From Ephemerocybe angulata (taxonomy: Eukaryota > Basidiomycota > Agaricomycetes > Agaricales > Psathyrellaceae), in NCBI GenBank assembly GCA_013368325.1, contig JAACJK010000001.1, positions 3,286,001 through 3,350,000 of the forward strand: a stretch of 64,000 nt of DNA, given 5' to 3'. Shown one piece after another: positions 35,359 to 47,436 of this stretch. Each line of letters opens with the position of its first letter. Position 1 is the first letter of the stretch. The position numbers were made by a program, and so were the translations under genes. The notes under the pieces were generated by a model. The model worked only from the letters and a program-made list of their open reading frames with translations, was not told the origin of the DNA and made no database searches.

Positions 35359-36489
35359 TTAGACGGCGCACGTCCAAGTCGACTGAAGAAAGTAGTCATC
35401 AGTAAGCTCCTCGCACAATTGAAACTGAATAGAACATACGTCGCGCGGTTGGGGCTCGTCAACGTACTGATAAGGCGCTTCGCCGAGACACTCAGCAAGC
35501 GTAACGAGGGTGTAACCTGCAGCTTGCAGTTGTGCGATGACCTCAGGAACAATTTGACTGAAGCCAGATCAGTACACGTTCGTTCTACACGTTAGAAGCC
35601 ACAAGCTACTCACGGCGTCGAAGGGTTGATCTCGTGGTTGAGCGTCAAGATAGTCGAAGGATGATCAGCAATGCGAGCCCTATAGCTGTCAAGGCTCTGG
35701 GCACCACTGAGACCGGCGGTGTCACCATTATCAAAGTCCCAGTTCACGAGGGTTTGGCCTCGCGAAGCGGCGACGTCTTGCACGAGTTGATTGTATTCGC
35801 CGTAAGGGGGTCGGGTAAACGCAGGGTAGGCACCTGTTATCTTGTGGATGGCGTCTTCGACGAGGAAGAACTGGGTGTTAAGACTGGCGGCGTCGAGGGT
35901 GGGCAAGTGAAGATGCGCCCACGTATGCGACGCGATTTGGTGACCAGCGCCGTATGCATACTGGAGGCGGGACACCATGGAGTCTTCGTAGATACACGCC
36001 CAGTTATTTCCATCTAGTATGATTCGTCAATTACCAGACTGAAGCGATGATGGTCGAGGCGAAGTCCTACTCACTGACGAAGAAAGTTCCTTTGGCACCC
36101 GCGGCGTTGAGAGAATCAACAATGTCGGTCCTAGAAAAGGGAAGAAAGTTGCCGTAAGTTCAAGTTCAACAGCAGGAGGGGTCTCGGTCAAGGGATCTGC
36201 GCTGGCAAATTCCAATGCGCCCCACAAGTTTGTAGAAGGCCAGGGTGACTTACTCCCAAATGTACGGGCCGTCGTCCTAAGGGGCACACCAGTAATTAGC
36301 TACAGTAGTGGACGCAACTAAAGATTCTCGACGCACAAAAGTCAGGGCAACGGTCCCGGGCACCGTGCATTGAGTGATAACATCTCCTGGGGCCTTTTTC
36401 TTCAGGCCATTCGCTCCGAAGTTAAGCACAGCGGCAGACGCATAGCTCGCAACAAGGACGAGGGCAAGGAAAGGTCGAGTATTGAACAT
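35359..36489 (-). CDS. Secreted chitin/polysaccharide deacetylase (CE4), copy C
   Basis: Predicted secreted chitin deacetylase. Exons 36489-36337, 36276-36254, 36130-36075, 36013-35614, 35557-35440 and 35382-35359 give 257 aa. Signal peptide ends near residue 20 (ASAAVLNFG). CE4 motifs: TFDDGPYIW, SHTWAH metal-binding pair, RPPYGEYN, NWDFD and TILTLNHE with the catalytic His. The C-terminus ends STWTCAV. Compared with copies A and B, four introns within the catalytic core are missing, so exon 4 is a continuous 400-nt block. This intact copy supplies the reference for the stop codon in copy B. Confidence 0.92.
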
Positions 36490-38743
36490 GATACCGTGTA
36501 GATGGCAGACACTTAGTGGAGGAGGGGAGTGAGGAGAAGGTGGTACGTGGGGTATGCGAGTCGTGGGGGTCGTAAATCGTGAGGAGGGAAGAGGGGAAGA
36601 GAAGGGAAGAAGAGAGACTTGGGGAACTCGAACCTTCGTCCACCTGATATAGTAAAAGGGCGCTCCGGAGTCCGAATTTCTCCTGTCAAGTCGGGAGCTA
36701 ATCACCAAATCAGCCGAAAGTCGGTCGCACAAGGGTCAAAAGCGAACAAGTGAATGACGGTGGCGTTCCCTATTATTAGCCTGCGATTGAATGGTCAGTG
36801 GATAGCGGGCAATAGCAAAAGATGTCTCGAGAGGATAGGCAAGGAGTACTGGGGGTGAGGTGCCGTGAAAAGGTCAGAGCCGAAGCCAAGTAGATAAGCC
36901 AGAGGGAATGGGAAATGCTATCCGCTGGGAAGACCTTCCTTCCCGACACTGGCACTGTGCATAGCCAACCCCGCCATAGACAATTTGAAGGGTATCGCTA
37001 AGTGTCCCTTTCGGGTGGCGAGGCATCCGCGCATCGCCAATGAGAAGACAGTCGAAGGAAAGGTTGGCCGTTCATATGGGAAAGGATCCACGATCATTAA
37101 TCCTGCCAGCCCATAGTGCCCAATGACAGTCGCATTGACATACAAACAACAACGAGGATGAGTAGCCAACTCGCCGACAGCTCAGGCATAGGGGACATAG
37201 CCAAGGCCAGCAAGCGCTCTCCGTTTGATACTCGAGTTTGTTTCCGGGTCTTGAGAAATACCGGAGGCTGCAAAGCTTGGGGCACTGAGTCCTCGAAACA
37301 TCCTTGCTCAGTGAAACGCCTCGAGTTGACAGGGTCTCGAGCGGGTTTGGCGTTGTATGTATTCAAATCCCAAGTCTGCCAAGACCCAAGACGCATTTGT
37401 GTGTCAAAGGTGTCGAGATGGTCGAACCTTCGTCGAAGTCGAATGAAGTGATTTCAATAAACCCCCATAGCACCCAGAAGCAGGGGAGATCAGCTGCAGG
37501 CCTCCATTTGATAGTGATCAGCCTCGGCCTCGGTTCGTGCTCAAACATTGGGGAGCGCTGGGCAAGAACTTTTACGATGTTTGTAACACGCATCACAGGT
37601 GCTATGGGTAGGGTTTATCCATGAGTATCTTGGTCCTTGGTAATAGATAATAAGTAGAGCTGGGGCTGAAATGCATCCCCGAGTTGTCCCCGAGCCCTGT
37701 GTGCCTCGTTGAATGGTGTACGTCCACCTTAAATACCCCACTGCATAGCTCGACACTGGTGCGAACTTCAACTAGGGCTCCAGGATGTTTGCCATTTAGC
37801 CTAGTTGAAGATCCATAAGCGGTAAAGAAGTAGCAGGGCGATAGCGAGGTGGTGGGTGTGGTTAAAGAACAAGTACTTTGCGAGGGCCAATGTTGGCCGA
37901 TGTTTGCTGATGGAAATCACGGGGTATGAACGCGTCCAAAAGCCCCTATCTTTGGCCACGACGCGTCCAACCCAAGGTTCAAATCCGCTCACGTTCAACT
38001 TGGGGCCAGTAGTTCGTAATGCTTCTCCTCAGGTAGATAATTTAGTATTGAATAGTAAGAACATTTAGAAGAAAGGGTCACATTCAATAGTTAATGGACC
38101 CGATTTAGTAGATGCCATTCAGGTTATGTACACGGTTGCGCTTCTTACTCTCCAAGACTGCCAAGCACCCTCTGAGTATGCAACCAGGACGAGACTTAAT
38201 CTATCAAACAAGCTGTTGCATACCCTAAGTAACAAGTTCCTACTGCGGTTGCGGGCTCGTTTCTCCCCCACCACGGGCATTCTGATGCGCGTCGTGTCCT
38301 CGTCAAGCCCGAGGCGCGCGTACTTCCGAGTCTGGCAGGGAGTTACGATAATTATGTGCATAGCTTTACTCTATGCCTCAAATAACAATTCCCAGCAACA
38401 GCTGGAACGCATGTCTCGCCAGGTTCGTGTTCTTGCCATACGTACTCCCCAATAGTAAGTGGGACTTAGAAGCTCGTCTCCATGCTTCTCGGAAACGTTC
38501 TTCTGTAATACAGGGGATCCCCGAGACACACGAAAGACGTTGAAGCAGTAACCTATGTCGAAGAATGCTTGTATAAAAGAAAGCGATACCATATCCAACT
38601 TCTGCAGTGTCCTGGTTAGCCATATTCAACTCTCTTAACTTCTCTCCCAATATTCCTTCAACTTCTTCCTCAAATCCGAGCCTCCTTCGTACCTCAAGCC
38701 TTCAACTCCAACTCAATAAAGCTCTTTACTTCAAATCTTCACT
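36490..38743. other. Intergenic region, nothing recognised
   Basis: About 2.25 kb between the divergent deacetylase C gene and the small secreted protein. Open frames are short and without motifs. The two ends are the likely promoters. Confidence 0.45.
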
Positions 38744-39203
38744 ATGGTCAAGATCGCATCCTCCATTTCCCTCGTCCTTGCTTTGCTCCCTAGCCTGTAA
38801 GTATATCCAACCCTTTCTGCTACATAACATATCCAACCCTATTAACCACCGTACTCTCAGGCTGGTTATTGCCCGACCTATCAATGTCCCTATAAACGAT
38901 CTCTCCCTCGAACGTCGCCAGCTCACCATAACCGCAAGCACCACGGTAACGGCAACCGCCGACCCCTCCTTTTCCACCGAAGTCGTCACCGTCGACGAGG
39001 AGACCATAACCCTCACCGCGTCCCCCACCGACGGCCCGGCCGAAACTATAATCGAAGCAACCGCCGCCCCCACAGTGACCGCGGTTCCCGGCGGCGAGGA
39101 CGAGGTCATTACGGTCACTGGTACAGTCAGTGAGACGGTTATCGAGGCGACACCTGTACCCGCTATCACTGTCACGGCTACCCCTGTGCGACGGGGACTG
39201 TAA
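38744..39203 (+). CDS. Small secreted Thr/Val-rich protein with dibasic sites
   Basis: No known family. Exons 38744-38796 and 38861-39203 join in frame to give 131 aa. A signal peptide (MVKIASSISLVLALLPSLLVIA) is split by the intron, the same layout as in the Thr-rich gene at 15447. Two dibasic sites frame the body: LERR before QLTITAS, and PVRR three residues from the stop. Kex2-type processing would release a ~90-residue Thr/Val/Glu-rich peptide with alternating beta-prone ITVTA-like stretches. It has no cysteines. The role is unknown; it could be a wall component or a secreted peptide. Confidence 0.7.
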
Positions 39204-40263
39204 AGGGCAGGTACACTCGGGTACCCCTCGGGAGAATGTGCCATGGAGGCTGGAGACTCCGAGATTTCTTACTTTTATATTCGACCGGGACTGTCACTCG
39301 TTTAACTTCGTCCCCCTTTTCGATTTGATATCGTACCCTGTCGCGACGTTTACACCCTTGTTGAGTAGTTAGTAAGTCGACTAGTACTTTAGCACAAACT
39401 GTATTACCGACTTGATCTCCTCAAGGAATAGTTGATGTTCGCCTTTCTCCTCGATTTAGCGCTTACGATGATGTAGGGGCCGTTAGTTGATAAAGCAGCG
39501 TCATAAGAAAATAGGCGCCCGTGATTGATCGCCACCAAGTGCTTGACCAGTCGGCTAAAATGGCTGGGAGGAGCAAAGGGCAAGGCGTTGGTTAATTACC
39601 CGTAAATGGTGAAATACTTGCACCCTTTGAACTTCGAAAAAGCTGTAAGTCGGCGTGGTTCAAGCAGTTGCCACACTCTGGTCCCCCTCAAGTAACAGGA
39701 TGTTCGGATGTACGTATGTACTTCTCCAATGCTTTGCTGCGGCAGGCCTGGATATAGTGGAACCACCGCGCTTACGGATATTTTCCTTCCTTACGTCCGC
39801 CACTGAGCTAGCGCTATGGCGTTTGTTGAGCAGTGACCTTACACGTATTTGCTTAGACGAAGAAAACTATAGTTATGGCTTTGACGGCAACTGGAGTCCG
39901 TGCCACAGCAAATCATCCTACTGCCCGCGGGTCACTGGCTCCCGATTTTTCCACTGAGGCCAGAGCTTCATGGACAGGTGGTGAGCTTCTCCACTATAAA
40001 TACAACTGAAGAGAAAAGAGTGAAAGTCCCAACAGTTCCAGTTTGAGCTAAAGCTGAGGTCTCGAAGGACGACTCGGAGGCTGGAAATGTATCTCAACCT
40101 AGCTCGAAAGATGGGGCGGTGAAGGCAGCCAAGGCAGGCCAAGGCCGACATCCCGAAGGACGGGTCTGCCATCACTAAGGCGGGAAGTAAGCGGGACTCC
40201 ATCAAAGGACTCTGACCACGACCACGACAGGCTGTAGCTTTCGCACTCAACCTTCGCCCTGCT
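39204..40263. other. Intergenic region
   Basis: About 1.06 kb. No gene, repeat or RNA recognised. Confidence 0.4.
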
Positions 40264-40656
40264 ATGCCGACTCCGAGGTTCACCCTCAGCCTCGCCGAAA
40301 CTCTGGCTTTAGAGGAATATCTATCTTCATTACCATCCGAGAAGCTGACGCCCGACCTGCTCGACATCATATCCCGGCTGCAAGCCACCATTAAGCGCGC
40401 CACGTCTTTGAAGGATCAGGGCAGGCTGCAAGAGATGCACCACGATTCCCCTGTCGAATCTCACGGATCCAGCCGCCCAGGCACCTCTCGCTCCTCGACG
40501 GACATGCCTACCAAGAGCGGCGACGCCAGGCCTACCAAGACCGGAGAAACGACATCCGCTGCTACCCCTGCCGAGACTTCCGAATCCACCGCTCCTGCTG
40601 TCCAGACCTCCGTTGTACCTACCCCCGAGGAAGATAGCGCCGCCGAGACTGCTTAA
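40264..40656 (+). CDS. Hypothetical 130-aa protein, single exon
   Basis: Not recognised. The first 55 residues form a predicted amphipathic helix region (LAETLALEEYLSSLPSEKL, then LLDIISRLQATIKRATSL); the rest is Ser/Thr/Pro/Glu-rich and disordered (SSRPGTSRSS, TKTGETTSAATPAETSES). There is no signal peptide. The helical N-terminus suggests a protein-interaction segment. No intron is needed, and codon use looks like that of neighbouring genes, so a real gene is likely. Confidence 0.5.
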   Translation: MPTPRFTLSLAETLALEEYLSSLPSEKLTPDLLDIISRLQATIKRATSLKDQGRLQEMHHDSPVESHGSSRPGTSRSSTDMPTKSGDARPTKTGETTSAATPAETSESTAPAVQTSVVPTPEEDSAAETA

Positions 40657-41455
40657 GGCGACTTCTGTTCCAAGGGACAGGCTATACCTCAGACGTGTTT
40701 AACTCCTAGATAGAACTGGTTTACCATGTCTCCCATTTCATCTACCTCCTCGTAACGGACCTCCCTCGTCCTTTCTTCCACCATTTCAGCTTCATGGACA
40801 CTACGAACAGTACTCTCTACACCTGTATCTATGAGGATCTCTGTCCAACACCGATTGATTACTCGTGTGATACAACTATACACCATATACCGTTAGCCAG
40901 ACCCAAGCGCCCGTAATACCACACAGACGCCTAGTATCCGAACACGAAGACCTTCCTTACCCAATCGACGCCCCCCCAGCCCTCCTCCTCAGTAACACTT
41001 GAATGAGAACACCCGACGATTTAGATTTGAACATACCACGACAGAGGACCGGCGCCCATTCTCCTGCTGGTCACCAGTATACTCGAGTAACCACACCCCT
41101 GCGCACGAGCATTCAACTTCATAATTCAGACACATTCCTACAGAGACTAGATCAACGCAAATCAACACAGAATAAACATAAAAGAAACCTAACAGAAAAA
41201 AACTATCTCAGAAACTAGCGCCAGAAAAAAACTAACGAAAAGAGAAAAAAAAAGAAAGAGAGACGAAACAGCAAATCAGTAAAAAACAACACCCCCCTAA
41301 CTAAAAGCAACCAAAAAGATCCCCTCCCCTCCCCACACAAAAGACTACCGCTCCCTCCCAGGCGTCCTCTCCCTCCCAGGCGTCCTCGCCCTCCCCGGCG
41401 TACCCGGCACCCCTTCCTAGGCGTCTGCGGCACCGCCCCTCCCGTTCCACCATTA
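40657..41455. other. Low-complexity intergenic region past DSN1
   Basis: An A-rich tract near 41160-41290 precedes a minus-strand Pro/Gly/Arg-coding stretch at 41340-41420. In one frame that stretch reads GTPGRARTPGRERTPGRER before a stop and may be the lost C-terminal tail of DSN1. Confidence 0.4.
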
Positions 41456-41805
41456 CTAACCCCACTCCCCAAAACCCCACCAGAAGCAACACCCCCAACA
41501 TCCCCGGCAAAACAGTAACCCTCCTACTCCCTCCTCCGAGTCCCTCCCCCCAGCCCGCCCAACCTCCCTCGCCGCCCTCCTCGCAGCGTCCCCCACCAAC
41601 GCCGGCGGCCGCGCCGCGTCTACCCGCGTGAGCGCGCGCAGAAGCGCATGCGGGCCTGCACCCACTCCTCCCACTCCCACTCCCACACCCCCCACACTTC
41701 CTGATAATCCCGAGCCCGAGCCAGACCCTGAAGCAGATGAGGGCAAAGCAAACCTCGGCGGCACAGACCCCGCTCTCACACCCGACCTCAAAGGCGCAAT
41801 ATACT

Positions 41806-44800
41806 TCACAAGCAACCTTCCTCCCCCTCCCCTCCACCCCCTCCCCCTTCCCCTCTCCCCCCGTCTCCCCCTGCCGTAGGAGGGAGACTGGAACTCCGCA
41901 CCACCCCCGCCCCCATCCTTCCATCCAACACCCGATTCAAAACCCTATACCGCTCATCCAAAACCCGCTCACACACCCCCGTCGTCGCGCGCGCCGCGTT
42001 CAGATAGGCATGCAGCAGATCGAGTTTAAACTGTACGCTGGGCAGCGCGGCGCGGAGCGTTTCTTCCAGGTCCACACCTCCCCCTCCCTCTGTTGTCGAT
42101 GCCGATGCCGATGCGGATGCGGATGCAGATAATGACATGCGGGGAAGTGGGATTAGCGCCATAGACGACCGCCGCGGTTTTCGTTTCGACGGCGTCGCAG
42201 TAGGGGTCGCCGGTGCGGGCGCGGGGGGTAGAGACGCAGGTGCAGGTGCAGGTACATGCACGGGCGGTAACGGTGCAGATGGAGGCCGTTTCCGCAATAG
42301 TATACTCCGCGCCAACTCCGCGCCTTTCTGGAAGACAGGCGCGAGCTCGTGCGGCTGCGGGAGCCACGCCTCTCGCTCCTTCACCCTCGCCTCTTCTGCT
42401 CTCTTTTCCTCTTCGTCCTCCTCCCCCGCATCTTGTCCCTCGTCCATGGCATCGGCGTCCTGGTCGTCCTCGGTGTCTCGAGCCTTGCCTTTGCCCTTCG
42501 ATGGTTTGGCAGGCGAGGGCAGGCGGCTGGCTTTGAGCGCTTCGAGTGCCCTCCGCCGTTTCTCGAGCGAGGCTTGGAGCCGCTTTGCGTATGCGTCGTA
42601 TTCGTACGACACTTTCTTCCACGCTTCTTCCTCTGCTTGCGCCCTGCAAAGGCCCAAATAACCCAATCAGCAATCAGTAAGTTTCGCGCTTCCAAATCTC
42701 GCAACCAAAAAAAAGCACAACCAAGGAAAAAAAACCAAGAAACCGCCAGCCATACAACAGTATAAAACGAAAAGAAATGCAGAGAGAAGAGAGAAGAAAC
42801 CCGCACGCACCGTTGTATATCCGCCGTATACCTCCCCTCCCAATTCCGATTACTCACATTCTGCACATTCTCCCTAACCTCCGCCCCATCCTCCCCCTCC
42901 CCCCTCCCCTTCTCCTTCTCCCTCCCTCTAGAAGCGAGATCAACCCTCTTCTCCGCCACCATCCTCACAAACTCGTCCTGCGCGCGCTTCAGCGCCGCCG
43001 CCGCCTTGGCCGAGAGCGGCGGGAGCGTTTCTTTGCTTGCACTCGGGTCTTTACTACTACTCCCATTTCCGCTTGGCCCTGGTATTGAGGATGATGTGGA
43101 ACCGGATGCAAGGGGACCAGAGAGTGAGGGATTGGAGGGATTGGAGGGATTAAAGGAGGAGGGCGGTAGGGGAGGCTTGTTGTAGGTGTTCACGGCGCGG
43201 AGGCTGCACCATATGAGTAACTGCCGTACCCGCTCCACGTCTGGAAGGTCCGCGTCGATGTGTTTGTAAAAGCTTTGCTCTGAGACGCTGTTGTGCGGTT
43301 GTGCTGTGAGGATAAGATAAGAACTTGTCAGCACATTTCACGCATACGCATAAAGAAGAGTAAGAGAAACGAAATGAGGAACGAAGAACGATATAGAACG
43401 ATATAGAAATAGGAATAAGGAAGAAGGAAGAAGGGGAATGAATGAAGAGAAAGAAGGAAGGAAGGAAGGAGAGGAAGGAAGGAATGAATGAAATACCCAC
43501 TAATAACCCCCGTCATCTCAAAACTCGTACTAATCCTCTTCCCGCGCCCCAACGAACTCGCTCTCCTCCCCCTCCCCGCCCCCGCCCCACTCCCGCCAAC
43601 TCCACTCTTCCTCCCCCTTCCTCTTTCTCTCTCGTCCTCGTCTTCCTGATCAGAAGCAATAGCAGCCATAGCCCCCTCCCTCAACCTCTTATTCCTCGTC
43701 TGCTGCGGCGTCTCCTCCTGCGGGACCGGGACCCGCGTGTCGACGTCCATCGCGTCCGTCTCCCGCCCTCTCGACCTCGCCCTTCCCCCCTTGGTCTTTC
43801 CTTTGCTCGAACTCGTGCTCTTGGAGTTGGAGGGTGGGGGGAAGTTGAACATCCCATTCCCATTGCCTCCACCACTTCCACTTCCACTTCCACCAATTCC
43901 ACTTCCACTTCCACCGTTACTGTGGTTGTTATTACTGCTGGTGCCGGGGAAGGTGCCTTGGGAGTGGGATACGAGAAGCGCCGGATCAACCCTCGACAAC
44001 GCCTGAGCCCGATTGGTGCGCCTCAACCGGTCCGCCTCGTCCTCCATCTCTCTTGCCCTTGCGTCGCGCTCGACGTCGCTGTGGCTCACGTCTTCTTCGT
44101 TGTCGAGCAGTCTTCTGCTGGTAGACCCCGTTTTCAAGGGGAGGGGGGCTTGTGCTGTCGTTGATTTGGAGGAGGGGGGCTTGGAGGGGAAGTCGAAGGG
44201 ATTGGACGTTGAGTTGGAATTGGATGTTGAGGTGGAATTTGAAGTGGAGGTAGAGGGAGGCTCAGCGCGGAATTTCTTGGAGGGGGGTTTGGGGTTTGGG
44301 TTGAAGAGGGGTTGCGGGGGTGGGTGAGAGGGTTGGGTGGGGGAGGGGCGGACGATGAGGAGGCCGCCCGGGGCGTCGTCTGTGGGGAGTTCTGTGGGGG
44401 TGTTAGCTGGTGAAGTAAGGGGGGAGGGGGGGACGTACGTTTGCGTTTGTTCGCGTTTGCTTTCTGTGGAGAGAGAGAGAGAGAGGGTTGGTTAGTTATG
44501 GTTTGTTGAGATAGAGATGGGGATCGCGGGTATGGGGGTATGATTGGGAGTAGTGTGGGTGCTGGGTGTATGGTGGGGTACGATTGGGCTGGGCTGGGGA
44601 GGAGATACGCACATCTTTCTTGGCGCGCTTCGCAGCGGCGGCGGCCATGAGCGGGTTCATCGAGGTATCCATGTCGCGTTTCCGCTTCGAAGTGTCAAAT
44701 GGCTGGTGCTGGCTTTTCACGGCAACGAGCATATGGGTGTGCTCGGGGTGGTGCAAAACGAACGATCTTCTGCGAGTGAGGCGCGGGTGGGCGCCTGATG

Positions 44801-44840
44801 ATTCCTCGGATGCAAATCGAAAGTCGGCGTCAAGGGTCAC
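41806..44840 (-). CDS. DSN1: Kinetochore MIS12-complex subunit DSN1/Mis13
   Basis: Predicted component of the MIS12/MIND complex linking centromeric chromatin to outer-kinetochore microtubule attachment. Exons 44840-44613, 44463-44439, 44391-43501, 43303-42811 and 42643-41806 give 824 aa, longer than usual because of Ser/Gly/Pro low-complexity segments. The diagnostic Mis13 segment spans the exon 3/4 junction near residues 370-418: GRGKRISTSFEMTGVI, then FYKHIDADLPDVERVRQLL and IWCSLRA. A coiled-coil-prone stretch follows (AQAEEEAWKKVSYEYDAYAK), then PSVQFKLDLLHAYLNAAR. The annotated end in a Gly/Glu run is doubtful: 41456-41815 in another frame encodes LLRALTRVDAARPPALVGDA, which resembles the family C-terminus. 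The start could also be the internal Met of MDTSMNPLMAA. Confidence 0.85.
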
Positions 44841-45645
44841 GTCGAAGTCGGAGTGTCTGCTTGGACCGTCGAGTTACGTGGCTTGTAGAGAGTTTGGGTG
44901 TGGGTAGAGGTCGTTGTGTATGAGGTATCGCTGGGCAATAGAATACGTCTCGGGTCATCCACCTCTCGGCTTTTCGTCTTCTATCTTCCGTCGACCAAAG
45001 TTCCCTTTCTTCTGCTTCGTTCCGAGCAGAATTAAGGTGTGTTCGTGCGTCTTTACGGCGCGTGGAGGGCGTTTGGGGACGCGCGGGGGCGGCGGACGCG
45101 TCGTCGGCGGGGCGCGACGATGAGGGACGGGATCAACAGAGGCTGGGCGGGGTTTGAATTGCGGTTCGCACGCTTGGGGGAGTTAAACAAAGGCTCGGGG
45201 GCGCCTGGGAATTCTTGTTGGGGCTGCATGGCGGCGGCGTTGTTCTCGTCGTTCGTGTCTTGTGCGCTCGTTGCACTCGTTGTGGAGGAGGATGGAGGAG
45301 AGGAACCATTTTGTATGTTCAATGTCGTTCCTTGTTCGTTCGGTACTGCCAATATATGGATGCATGCCACTGTGCTTTGACTTGATCTGAACAGCGACGC
45401 TGTTTGCGGAGAAGATTGAATTGGGAGATATGGTAGAGTGGAACGAACTGCAATGGCAGAAGCGTCCCGAACCAGCACCGCGCAGCCATCATGCATTGCT
45501 CATCGCGACGCGCGCCGGCACACGCCCGACGCCCAATAATCCGCCACACACTCGCCACCGCCAATCCATCCGCCCATCCACCCACAATCTGACCCAATCT
45601 ACCCTAGGAATTCGCACTCCGAGACAAGCGCAATCAAGCTATGCA

Positions 45646-45675
45646 GGACTCGGACTCGGACTCGGACTCGGACAT
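45646..45675. repeat. GGACTC hexamer microsatellite
   Basis: Roughly five consecutive units of ggactc (cggactcggactcggactc). Short, and of interest only as a marker. Confidence 0.7.
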
Positions 45676-45836
45676 GCCTCCGAGCTGATGGATGGATGGT
45701 CGACCAACTTGAGCGATCTGCTAGGCCATGGCAGCTGCCCACCTAACGGCCTTCTGACGCCATCCTAACGATCCCTCACACCAAGTCATAGATCCTCAAC
45801 ACCTCGGGACCAAACCGAGCACCACAGCCTCACCCA

Positions 45837-45843
45837 TATATAA
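45837..45843 (+). promoter_or_regulatory. TATA box of insert-bearing GST
   Basis: tatataa about 82 bases before the start codon at 45925, the same distance as in the two arm GST genes. Confidence 0.55.
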
Positions 45844-45924
45844 CCCTCACAGCATCTCAACCCCCACCCAACCCAACCCACCCCCAATCTCTTCCACCCA
45901 AGCTTGAGCTTGAACCCACCCAAA

Positions 45925-47327
45925 ATGACGATAACCCTCCACGCCTCCCCCCTCTCCACCGCCTCCCAGCGCGTCGCCCTCGTCCTGCACGAGTTGCACG
46001 TCCCCTTCGACCTCGTCCCCGTCGACATGGCGCGCAACGCGCACAAGAGTCCGGAGCACCTCGCCAACCAGCCGTTTGGGCAGGTGCCTTTCCTTGTTGA
46101 CGATGATCCGTTGGTGGATGTTGTGCCGCTGTTCGTTGCGCCTGCGCCTACCGCCGCTACTACCACGGAGGGCGCAACCACCGCCGCTACCACGACCACT
46201 GAGGAGGGCGCACTTGAAGCCGCACTCACAGAAGCCCCCGCCGCAACCGAAGCCACCCCTGCTGCACCCGCAACGGACGACTCGGAAGCAACTCCCGCAC
46301 CCGCACCCGCAGCCGAAGCAGCCGCAGCAACCCCCGCAGCCCCAGCCCCCGAAGCCACACCCGCAGACGCCCAACCCGCCGAGCCCCCCGGCACACCCCC
46401 CTTCCCCTCCTCGCGCCCCCCAACACCGCCCACCGAGCCCAAAGAGCCCCTCACGATCTACGAGTCGCGCGCCATCACGCGGTACCTTGCGCTCAAACAT
46501 CTCTATACCACCTCCAGCTCTCAACCCGCAGGAGCGGAATCGGGAGTGGAGGGGGTGAATGGGCAGCAGGTGTTTGGATCGAGCAAGGTGGGGGCGTTGG
46601 TGCCGAGCCCGGGAGATTTGAGGGCGTGGACGAAGTTTGAGGTTGCGAGTAGTTGTGAGGTTGCGAATTTTGAGACGTTTGCGGGGAGGATTGGGTTTGA
46701 GAAGGTTTATAAACCGTGCGTTTCGTTCTCTTCCTCTTCTCCTTCCTATTTCATTCCTTTCTCTCTTCTCTTCCTGTCTTCATCCTCTCCTCTCCTCTCT
46801 TCTCTTCTCGCTCTTCGAACCTCCCCCTCATTTCGTGCACTCTATGATATCATGTATACTGACAAACAACTTCGATCTTCTAGACGTGTGGGCCAAGAAC
46901 CGGACGTAGCAGCCTACGAAGCCGCCCACGCCCAGCTCGGCGCGAAACTAGACGTGTACGACAAGATCCTCGCATCGCAGGCTTACCTCGCCGGAGACGT
47001 ACGTCCGTCCCCATTCCTCTCTCCCTCTTCACCCCTCCTCCCTCCCACCTTTCATTCTTTCTCTACTCCCCAAACCCACCCCGAATACCTCTACCCCCAA
47101 AGCCCCTTATGAATGTGTGAATAGATACTAACGACCCCCCACAGACGCTAACCCTCGCAGACCTGCACCACCTCCCCCTCGCCGCGCGCCTCTTCCCCGC
47201 AGGCGCGGGCGCCCTCATCGACTCCCGCCCGAATGTGAAAAGGTGGTATGAGGCAATGGAGGGGAGGGGGGCGTGGAGGGGGATTAGGAATGGGGTGCAG
47301 AGTTGGGCGGGGGAGGGGGAGGAGTAG
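45925..47327 (+). CDS. GST with a ~110-residue Ala/Thr/Pro insert in the N-domain
   Basis: Predicted glutathione S-transferase of the Phi-like group. Exons 45925-46715, 46884-46998 and 47145-47327 give 362 aa against ~215 for the family. The N-domain starts MTITLHASPLSTASQRVAL with Ser in the catalytic position, then ANQPFGQVPFLVDDDP. At about residue 63 the fold is interrupted by an Ala/Thr/Pro/Glu-rich low-complexity stretch (TTAATTTTEEG, ATPAPAPAAEAAAA, PPGTPPFPSSRPP) up to residue 174, where LTIYESRAITRYLALKH resumes the glutathione-binding helix. The C-domain has YDKILASQAYLAGD, LADLHHLPLAARLFP and NVKRWYEAMEGR. The insert is read straight through in frame and has no splice signals that would remove it cleanly. 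Divergence from the other GSTs and neofunctionalisation are both possible. Confidence 0.85.
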
Positions 47328-47436
47328 ACAGAGGTGCAGCAGACGCGTGTAGGAAACGAAGTTGAAATACGAAGAATGAATCAATGAAGAATGAAGAAAG
47401 AAGGATGAATCAAGAAGGATTTGGGACTTATTTGGT

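Larger units (their letters stand above)
44841..45924. other. Intergenic region between DSN1 and GST
   Basis: A minus-strand frame at 45053-45496 includes a basic segment (SLIVAPRRRRVRRP) but no domain, and is left unassigned. A short ggactc hexamer repeat lies near 45646-45675. The last 90 bases carry the TATA box of the GST gene. Confidence 0.4.

Noticed and set aside
43442..43490. gaaggaagg tract taken as a regulatory repeat
   Set aside because: It lies in the DSN1 intron and looks like an ordinary purine microsatellite.
45053..45496. 147-codon minus-strand frame with a basic C-terminus, considered as a first exon of DSN1
   Set aside because: No splice chain leads to the DSN1 exons, and the DSN1 frame has its own plausible start.
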